Origin: an uncultured Chloroflexota bacterium
Lineage (GTDB): Bacteria; Chloroflexota; Anaerolineae; Aggregatilineales; Phototrophicaceae
Length of the DNA: 5,017 bases
Direction: 5' to 3'
Assembly (NCBI GenBank): GCA_937870805.1
Contig: CALMZT010001249.1
Location: forward strand, 1 to 5,017
Each line of letters starts with the position of its first letter. Within the stretch, counting starts at the first letter, position 1. A model generated the notes under the pieces. That model did not search any database. It saw nothing but the letters and a program-made list of their open reading frames with translations, and was not told the DNA's origin. This document shows positions 1 to 5,017 of this stretch, in pieces. The position numbers and the translations under genes are program-made.

Positions 1-1
1 A

Positions 2-613
2 TTATTAGTTGTTTTTCTGGCAGTCATCGTCATCATGTTTGTCAGCAGCGCGCGACTAGCTCCCTGGGGAAAACGTCTGCGGCGGGTTCATGCTGGAGTT
101 GCGGGAAAGGCGGAGTGGATGGCACCGGAAAATGTAGTTGAAGATGTGAACCGCGATTATTTGACGGCGATGCGCTGGCTGCAAGACAGTGTTTTGGGAC
201 AGTGGTCACAGCAGTGGTCAACAGCGCCATCATTTTTAAGCGGTGCCTATTTGCGGCGGTATCAGGCGATTCTCATGGATTATCGTGCGCGTGGAGTGCC
301 GCGCTGTGTTGGTGTGCTGCGCGCCGATCATCATATTGACGTGCGCCATTTTTCTGAAGATGGCTTGCGCTGTTTGGTCATCGATCATCAGGTAGGGCGG
401 CGCATGGCGACCTACGATGCGCAGACGCTCACTCGTCTGCACACACAAGACTTAGGTGACAGCACCGTCGTCTATCAGATGATGTATGATGCAGAAGCGC
501 GCCGCTGGAAGATTGAGAACTTCGTGCAGGAACTACCGTTAGGTTGGGGCAGCCGCACACGTCGCATTCGCCTCCTGTCCTCCCTGCCGGAAACTGTAGG
601 GCGTGACAACTGA
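2..613 (+). CDS. Membrane-anchored protein with probable NTF2-like extracytoplasmic domain (5' end outside window)
   Basis: The frame is open from the first complete codon at base 2, so the true start lies upstream of the window. The first in-window ATG at 35 falls inside a hydrophobic run (LLVVFLAVIVIMFV, bases 2-43) and is not a credible start. That run looks like the end of a single transmembrane helix. It is followed by a basic stretch (WGKRLRR) and then a soluble region of about 170 residues. The soluble part begins with helices (a segment around YLTAMRWLQD, then a YLRRYQAIL helix) and continues into beta-rich sequence ending in a strand around RWKIENFVQELPLGW (from about base 503). Helices first, then strands closing with a W-K-I-E type strand, recalls the NTF2/SnoaL-like or ARC6-IMS-like fold. 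That is a fold-level inference, with no catalytic residues that I can point to. The TGA stop at 611-613 overlaps the next gene by 11 bases. Specific function unknown. Confidence 0.72.
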   Translation, partial: LLVVFLAVIVIMFVSSARLAPWGKRLRRVHAGVAGKAEWMAPENVVEDVNRDYLTAMRWLQDSVLGQWSQQWSTAPSFLSGAYLRRYQAILMDYRARGVPRCVGVLRADHHIDVRHFSEDGLRCLVIDHQVGRRMATYDAQTLTRLHTQDLGDSTVVYQMMYDAEARRWKIENFVQELPLGWGSRTRRIRLLSSLPETVGRDN

Positions 614-1637
614 TGACCGCTTCTCCGTGAATACAGCGAACGTTTTTTTGACAGGCGGCACCGGCTTTCTGGGTCGCCATTTAGTGCCAAGATTGTGCCG
701 CGCAGGATATACGGTTCGTGTTCTCACACGACATCCTGAAACTCACCTCTGGCTTAAGCGTTACCCACGTATCGAAATCATACATGGCGATCTGCTTGAC
801 GCGCAGCTTATGCATGATGCAGCACAGGGCTGCCGCTATGTGGTTCATGCTGCGGGTTTGTTTCGCTTTTGGGGCAACGCTGCGGATTTTGACGCGACCA
901 ATGTGCAAGGGACAGAAAATGTGCTCAGCGCGGCACTCGATGCGCAAATTGAGCGTATGGTTCACATTTCGACCATTGCGCTGATTGGACAGCCTGACCC
1001 CGATAATGTCATGGACGAAACGTATCCCGCGAATCCTGTCGAACCCTACCAGCGCAGCAAATTACGCGCCGAACGACTGGCAATCAGCTACCACAAGGAT
1101 AAAGGACTGCCGCTGGTTGTGCTGCGACCTGGTGCGTATTATGGTCCGATGGGGGAGTACGCCTTCAATCGTCTGTTTTTCACCGACCCTATGCGCGGCT
1201 TGATTATGCAGTTGAACGGGGGACGTTACATCACCTTCCCCGCGTTTATCGATGACGTGGCGCAAGGGGTGATGCTGGCGCTGGAACGCGGCAGATTGGG
1301 CGAAATCTACAACATTTGCGGCGATTGGCTGACCCATAAAGATGCCTTTGATATTGTATGTGAGGAAGCGGGTTTATTTTCGCTACGCCCTCCGATTCCC
1401 GGCTGGCTGGGCATTATGACGGCGCGTGTCATGACCGCGTTTTCGCAGTTTACACAACGCGAACCCTTCTGGCCTCTGAACCTAAGGTCTTATGTGTATA
1501 ATTATTGGCGTGTTTCCAGCGAGAAGGCGCGGCGTGAACTGGGGTTCGTGCCGACGGATTTCCGCAAAGGCGCGCGCCAGACGATTGCCTGGTATCGCGC
1601 CGGGAAACCAGATCATTTACCTGAACTGGAATGTTAG
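603..1637 (+). CDS. NAD(P)-dependent epimerase/dehydratase-type extended SDR (dihydroflavonol-reductase-like)
   Basis: The 344-residue protein has the full layout of an extended short-chain dehydrogenase/reductase. The Rossmann glycine motif TGGTGFLG is at residues 17-24, followed by a beta-2 end V-L-T-R43 whose Arg would favour NADP(H), then GDLLD at 62-66 and HAAG at 82-85. N100 is in the NVQGTENV helix. The catalytic set is S123/T124, Y149 and K153 (YQRSK). RPGAYYGP is at 175-182, FIDDVA at 215-220 and NICGD at 237-241. The C-terminal third is hydrophobic and ends in a typical KARRELGFVP segment and helix. The family oxidises, reduces or epimerises sugar nucleotides, steroids or flavonoid-like ketones, and the sequence does not show which substrate. 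An in-frame TAG at 597-599 limits the start to GTG 603 or GTG 627. Neither has a convincing Shine-Dalgarno: GTAGGG lies only 1 base before GTG 603. GTG 603 would depend on coupling to the upstream gene, whose end it overlaps. The stop is 4 bases before obg. Confidence 0.9.
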   Translation: MTTDDRFSVNTANVFLTGGTGFLGRHLVPRLCRAGYTVRVLTRHPETHLWLKRYPRIEIIHGDLLDAQLMHDAAQGCRYVVHAAGLFRFWGNAADFDATNVQGTENVLSAALDAQIERMVHISTIALIGQPDPDNVMDETYPANPVEPYQRSKLRAERLAISYHKDKGLPLVVLRPGAYYGPMGEYAFNRLFFTDPMRGLIMQLNGGRYITFPAFIDDVAQGVMLALERGRLGEIYNICGDWLTHKDAFDIVCEEAGLFSLRPPIPGWLGIMTARVMTAFSQFTQREPFWPLNLRSYVYNYWRVSSEKARRELGFVPTDFRKGARQTIAWYRAGKPDHLPELEC

Positions 1638-1641
1638 TAAG

Positions 1642-2907
1642 ATGTTCTTTGACGAAGCTAAAATCTATGTCCAAAGCGGCAATGGGGGCGACGGGATTGT
1701 CACCTTTCGCCGCGAGAAATATATCCCGCGCGGTGGTCCCAACGGGGGCGATGGCGGGCGCGGCGGTGATGTCGTATTGAAAGTGAACCCGCAGCATCGC
1801 ACACTCATCCATTTCAAACGTAAATCCCATTTCAAAGCAAAACACGGTGGGCGCGGCAGTTCTATGAATATGACAGGCGCAAGCGCAGATACACTGGAAG
1901 TCGAAGTGCCGCCGGGAACTGTCGTGCGTGATGCTGAAACAAACGAAGTGCTTGCCGATCTCGTGCGTGGGGGCGACAGCGTACTCATCGCGAAAGGCGG
2001 GCGCGGTGGGCGTGGGAATGCGCGCTTTGCCACTTCTACCAATCAAGCGCCGCATTATGCCGAAAAGGGCGAACCCGGCATGGAGCGCTGGCTGAAACTT
2101 GAACTCAGACTGATTGCTGATGTGGGGATTGTTGGTGTGCCGAATGCAGGCAAATCGACGCTACTATCCGTTGTCAGTAACGCCCGTCCCAAAATCGCTG
2201 AATATGCTTTTACGACGCTTGAGCCAAATCTCAGTGTCGTCATGTACGATGATCGTGATTTGACGTTTGCCGACATCCCCGGCTTGATTGAAGGCGCGCA
2301 TATGGGCGTCGGCTTGGGGCACGCCTTCCTGCGCCACGTACAGCGCACCCGTTTGCTCATTCATCTGCTGAATGGCGCGAATGAAAATCCGCTTGCCGAT
2401 TACAACCAGATCAACGTTGAATTATCGCTGTTTGATGATAAATTGGGCGAGAAGCCGCAAATTGTCGTCTATAACAAGATGGATTTGCCGGAAGCCCAGG
2501 CACGCTGGAAAGAAGTCGAAGCTGAATTGAAGGAACGCGGCGTCAAGCCAATTGCCATCTCTGCGGCAACTCATCAAGGCACGCAAGACCTGATTCAGCG
2601 TGTATTCGCGATGATTGCTGAGCTACCGGAAGCAGCACCGCAGGAAGTTGAATCAACGCATGTTTACGAACTACCTGAAGATCAGATGGCATTCACGGTG
2701 ACGAAAGAAGGCGCGGGCGTTTTCCGTGTGTCGGGCAAGCGCATCGAACGCGCGGCAGCAATGACCTATTGGGACTTTCATGAAGCTGTGCAGCGTTTCC
2801 AGAAGGTGTTGGAGACTCTAGGTATTTCCAAAGCGTTGAAGGACGCAGGCGTAAAAGTCGGCGATACCGTTTACATTGGCGAACACGAATTGGAGTGGTC
2901 AGATTGA
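1642..2907 (+). CDS. obg: GTPase Obg (CgtA), ribosome assembly
   Basis: This 421-residue protein is a complete Obg GTPase, which acts in the cytoplasm in late 50S subunit maturation and is linked to stringent-response signalling. Residues 1 to about 158 form the glycine-rich Obg fold (GNGGDG at 13-18, RREKYIPRGGPNGGDGGRGG at 23-42). The G domain follows: G1 GVPNAGKS at 165-172, the G2/switch I region YAFTT at 188-192, G3 DIPG at 211-214, G4 NKMD at 278-281 and G5 around SAAT at 307-310. Residues from about 342 to 421 make the C-terminal OCT domain (MTYWDFHEAVQRF, then a VGDTVYIGEHELEW end). The OCT domain is found in some Obg proteins and not in others. The frame is open further upstream to an ATG at 1492, but ATG 1642 gives the family's standard N terminus (MFFDEAKIYV). 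Only a weak GGA (1628-1630, 11 bases upstream) precedes it, so translation is probably coupled to the reductase gene ending 4 bases earlier. All GTP-binding motifs are intact. Confidence 0.98.
   Translation: MFFDEAKIYVQSGNGGDGIVTFRREKYIPRGGPNGGDGGRGGDVVLKVNPQHRTLIHFKRKSHFKAKHGGRGSSMNMTGASADTLEVEVPPGTVVRDAETNEVLADLVRGGDSVLIAKGGRGGRGNARFATSTNQAPHYAEKGEPGMERWLKLELRLIADVGIVGVPNAGKSTLLSVVSNARPKIAEYAFTTLEPNLSVVMYDDRDLTFADIPGLIEGAHMGVGLGHAFLRHVQRTRLLIHLLNGANENPLADYNQINVELSLFDDKLGEKPQIVVYNKMDLPEAQARWKEVEAELKERGVKPIAISAATHQGTQDLIQRVFAMIAELPEAAPQEVESTHVYELPEDQMAFTVTKEGAGVFRVSGKRIERAAAMTYWDFHEAVQRFQKVLETLGISKALKDAGVKVGDTVYIGEHELEWSD
2892..2895 (+). promoter_or_regulatory. Shine-Dalgarno for nadD (supports TTG start at 2904)
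   Basis: GGAG lies inside the last codons of obg, 8 bases before TTG 2904. The alternative GTG at 2895 begins on the last G of this motif and so could not use it. The site therefore favours the TTG start, which also yields the canonical NadD N terminus. Confidence 0.75.
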
Positions 2908-3524
2908 CACGAATCGGTGTTCTCGGCGGCACCTTTGACCCACCGCACATCGGTCATCTGGTGCTGGCGGAATATGCTGGGGATGCGCTGGGGCTTTCAC
3001 AGGTGTTGTTCGTCCCGGCGGCAGACCCCCCACACAAGCGCAATCAAACCCGTGTCAGCGCTGACCATCGTATAGCAATGGTGCAAGCGGCGATTGCCGA
3101 TAACGCGCGATTAGTTCTGTCGCGCGTCGATGTAGATCGTCCCGGTCCGCATTATACGGTAGACATGCTGCCCATCATCAGCGCGCAGTATCCTGACGCT
3201 GAACTGTACTTCCTGATGGGCGGTGATTCCTTCCGCGATTTGCCGAAATGGCATCGTCCACAGGAGATGATCCAATTTTGTAAACTTGGTGTGATGGCGC
3301 GTCCGTATCCGAATCAAAGCGACTGGGATTTGCACCCTGATATGCACGATAAGGTGATTCCAGGACTTTCCAATTGTGTCACCATGATTGAAGCGCCACT
3401 GCTGGACATTGCGGCACGCGAAATTGTGGAACGGATGCACGAGCGCAAAACCGTGCGTTACCTTGTGCCAGACCCCGTGCTGGACTATATCAAGGCGCAT
3501 GGTCTTTATAAGGACTCAGATTGA
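2904..3524 (+). CDS. nadD: Nicotinate-nucleotide adenylyltransferase NadD
   Basis: NadD transfers AMP from ATP to nicotinate mononucleotide, giving nicotinate adenine dinucleotide, the penultimate step of NAD synthesis in the cytoplasm. From the TTG start the protein is 206 residues, the usual family size, and begins MTRIGVLGGTFDPPHIGH, with the nucleotidyltransferase signature GGTFDPPHIGH at 8-18 (H15 and H18 bind and activate ATP). FVPAADPPHK follows, then RPGPHYTVDML (the nicotinate-side motif), LMGGDSFRDLPKWH around D108, and a C-terminal RYLVPDPVLDYI helix with HGLY. One oddity is that the C-terminal phosphate-binding motif, normally ISSTxIR, reads IAAREIV at 169-175, so both serines, the Thr and the Arg are replaced. 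The rest of the protein is well conserved and the frame is intact. The start overlaps the obg stop as TTGA, indicating translational coupling. A GTG start at 2895 would add three residues (M-V-R) and is less likely. Confidence 0.95.
   Translation: MTRIGVLGGTFDPPHIGHLVLAEYAGDALGLSQVLFVPAADPPHKRNQTRVSADHRIAMVQAAIADNARLVLSRVDVDRPGPHYTVDMLPIISAQYPDAELYFLMGGDSFRDLPKWHRPQEMIQFCKLGVMARPYPNQSDWDLHPDMHDKVIPGLSNCVTMIEAPLLDIAAREIVERMHERKTVRYLVPDPVLDYIKAHGLYKDSD
3510..3514 (+). promoter_or_regulatory. Shine-Dalgarno for the solute-binding protein gene
   Basis: AAGGA sits in the last codons of nadD, 9 bases before ATG 3524. It is a good match to the anti-Shine-Dalgarno. The ATG shares its A with the nadD stop (TGATG), so the downstream gene has both its own ribosome site and the geometry for termination-reinitiation. 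Confidence 0.75.
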
Positions 3525-5017
3525 TGAAGCGAGTGTTTATTGTTGGTTTCTTGTGCCTGCTCACGTTGACGATGATCGGGCAATCCGTTTTCTCCCAGGA
3601 ATTGCAGCAACAACCTGCGCCGACGTTAGTTCCGCCCACGCTTGTTCCTACACAGGACGCAGGCGTTTTCGACACGATTCCCAGTGAATCAGGCATTGCG
3701 CGCATTGTACGTGATGGGGTGGTGCGCGTCGGCATTCTGTACAACGAAGTGCCGTTCGGCTTGCTCAACATTCGCAATGAAGTTGCAGGTTATGACGCCG
3801 ATCTGGCACGCAGCATGGCAGAACAGTGGGGCGTACAGGTGGAGTTTGTGCAGGTCACACGCCAAACTGCCATTGATACTCTGCGCAGCGGTCAGGTCGA
3901 TCTGTTGATTGCCGCAATGGTACACCGCCGCGACCTCGATTCACTGGTGGAATTTAGCCAAATGTATGCCCTGAGCAGCCAATCACTGATGGTGCGCGTG
4001 GACGACTCGGCGCAAACGTTAGCGGACATGGCGAATCGGCGCGTCGGTGTTGTCATTGGTACGCCATCGGAAAGCGCTGTGACCTCATGGCAAGCGCGCA
4101 CTGGAACTGTCGCTACGGTACAGAGCTATCTGACGTTGAGTCAGGCGGTGACGGCGCTGCTGACGAATGAAGTGGATGGCGTTGTATCGACCCGTACACG
4201 GCTGCTGCGCTCGGTTAACCAACCAGAGACGGTGCGTATTCTTGATGAGCCTGTCGCACCTGAGCCATACGCCGTTGCCGTGCGGCGGCAGGATGTGAAC
4301 CTGCGCAATTTGGTGAACCGCACCTTACAATTTTTAGTGCGCAACGGACGCCTCCTTGAGATTCACGAGGCAAACATGCCTGAAGTGCCGTTCCGTGAGG
4401 AGACGCTGGCGATTTGGGCAAATTTGGGCGATGAAGCGCCACGCCCCGACCAATTCCCAACGGACATCACGATTCCGCAGCAGTACATTTTGCCGCGTGT
4501 GATGAATGACCGTGTGCTGCGTGTGGCGGGCGTGCTGGACAGCGTGACACCGGAAACGCCAGTTGCTACTCAACGTATTGATGCGCTCAATCGTGCGATG
4601 GTCGAGACAATGGCGGCGCGCTGGGGGGTGACGGTAGAGTATGTACCTGAGAGTGCCTCTAATCCACTGGAGTTTGTGGCGAATGGACAGGCGGATATTG
4701 CCGTTGGCGTGCCTGCTGATTGGTCGTGGGCAGATCGTGTGGACTTTACGCAGGGCTATTTCATGCGCGGCTATCGGTTGATGGTTGAACAGGACAGCGA
4801 CATTACCAGCTTTAGCGGGCTGCGGAGTCTAACCGTCGCAACCGATCTGGATGATCCGAATGCGATCACACTCCTACAAGCTGAAGCGCAAGAAGCGAAT
4901 GTGCGCATTGAGACGTTCCAGACGAATGACGCTGCTTACGCCATCCTGGTCGATCTCAACGCTAATGTAGCGTTTGGTGACGCGCTGTGGCTGCTGCCGG
5001 CGGCGGGGTTTCTCCTC
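3524..5017 (+). CDS. Secreted protein with tandem family-3 solute-binding (SBP_bac_3) domains, 3' end outside window
   Basis: The frame runs open from ATG 3524 to the window edge (498 codons, no stop). Residues 1-24 form a signal peptide: K2-R3, a hydrophobic core at 4-18, and V-F-S before Q25 as the likely cleavage site. A Gln/Pro/Thr-rich spacer follows (about 25-45). Module 1 starts near R68 (VVRVGIL), with GYDADLARSMAEQWGV, DLLIAAM at 126-132, EFS at 143-145, a GTPSES hinge motif at 179-184 and VDGVVST at 217-223. Module 2 starts near R330 (VLRVAGVL), about 265 residues later, with ADIAVGV, VDFTQGYF and AFGDALWLL (D486). These are hallmarks of periplasmic or extracellular binding proteins of ABC importers, which in other proteins also serve as sensor domains. 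The Arg that usually holds a ligand alpha-carboxylate (12 residues after the DLLIA Asp) is L138 in module 1 and is also absent at the equivalent place in module 2. The ligand is therefore uncertain. Whether the protein ends after module 2 or continues into more domains cannot be seen. Confidence 0.88.
   Translation, partial: MKRVFIVGFLCLLTLTMIGQSVFSQELQQQPAPTLVPPTLVPTQDAGVFDTIPSESGIARIVRDGVVRVGILYNEVPFGLLNIRNEVAGYDADLARSMAEQWGVQVEFVQVTRQTAIDTLRSGQVDLLIAAMVHRRDLDSLVEFSQMYALSSQSLMVRVDDSAQTLADMANRRVGVVIGTPSESAVTSWQARTGTVATVQSYLTLSQAVTALLTNEVDGVVSTRTRLLRSVNQPETVRILDEPVAPEPYAVAVRRQDVNLRNLVNRTLQFLVRNGRLLEIHEANMPEVPFREETLAIWANLGDEAPRPDQFPTDITIPQQYILPRVMNDRVLRVAGVLDSVTPETPVATQRIDALNRAMVETMAARWGVTVEYVPESASNPLEFVANGQADIAVGVPADWSWADRVDFTQGYFMRGYRLMVEQDSDITSFSGLRSLTVATDLDDPNAITLLQAEAQEANVRIETFQTNDAAYAILVDLNANVAFGDALWLLPAAGFLL
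3620..3649 (+). repeat. Tandem PTLVP spacer repeat within the solute-binding protein gene
   Basis: Two adjacent 15-base units encode PTLVP at residues 33-37 and 38-42, followed by a Thr. The DNA copies differ mostly at third codon positions, so the repeat is kept at protein level or is old. It forms part of the flexible Pro/Thr-rich linker between the signal peptide and the first binding domain, a type of spacer common on exported proteins of Chloroflexota. Confidence 0.6.

Noticed and set aside
1492..1641. N-terminal extension of Obg from ATG 1492
   Set aside because: It would add 50 residues unlike any Obg and overlap the reductase gene by 146 bases. ATG 1642 gives the canonical MFFDEAKIYV start.
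1681..1780. GC-rich direct repeats (GGGGGCGA-type) that could be a DNA repeat element
   Set aside because: They are explained by the repeated Gly-Gly-Asp-Gly codons of the conserved Obg fold.
1450..2055. 201-codon open frame on the minus strand
   Set aside because: It lies opposite the reductase end and the glycine-rich Obg fold, where GC-rich codons produce few antisense stops. Its product has low complexity and shows no recognisable domain.
3111..3500. 129-codon minus-strand open frame opposite nadD
   Set aside because: It is fully antisense to a conserved gene, has no ribosome site or domain signature, and fits a shadow frame.
3524..3595. Lipoprotein signal peptide with Cys11 as the lipidated residue
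   Set aside because: C11 is only ten residues from the start, is preceded by G-F-L without a proper lipobox, and is followed by more of the hydrophobic core. Cleavage after V-F-S at residue 24 is more plausible.
3642..3908. Short plus-strand frame inside the solute-binding gene
   Set aside because: It is out of frame with a 498-codon frame that has a signal peptide and family motifs. Its product is Cys/Trp-rich and unlike a real protein.

Overview
The window is a compact stretch of bacterial chromosome with five protein genes, all on the + strand, end to end with almost no non-coding DNA. In order they are: the 3' part of a gene for a membrane-anchored protein with a probable NTF2-like domain (before base 1 to 613), an extended short-chain dehydrogenase/epimerase (603-1637), the ribosome-assembly GTPase Obg (1642-2907), nicotinate-nucleotide adenylyltransferase NadD (2904-3524), and the 5' part of a secreted protein with two family-3 solute-binding domains (3524 to beyond 5017). 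I see no tRNA, rRNA, CRISPR array, insertion sequence, terminator or clear promoter.

The junctions are an 11-base overlap (gene 1/gene 2), a 4-base gap (gene 2/obg), a 4-base TTGA overlap (obg/nadD) and a 1-base TGATG overlap (nadD/solute-binding gene). This is the pattern of one polycistronic, translationally coupled unit whose promoter lies upstream of the window. Two start sites have good Shine-Dalgarno sequences inside the preceding gene (nadD and the solute-binding gene). The other two junctions have weak ones or none.

The organism is probably a member of the Chloroflexota (Anaerolineae-like). This is an inference from the general look of the proteins, the Pro/Thr-rich spacer after the signal peptide (two PTLVP units), the moderately high G+C, frequent GTG/TTG starts, and obg next to nadD. 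No marker here proves the taxon.

Obg and NadD are conserved housekeeping functions (50S subunit maturation and NAD synthesis) that are neighbours in many bacteria. The flanking genes are less usual. The reductase and the NTF2-like protein have no evident functional link to them. The solute-binding gene takes the place where many genomes carry rsfS after nadD. Its two binding modules lack most of the residues that normally hold an alpha-amino acid, so it is the most interesting object in the window. No clear new defence or mobile system is visible.
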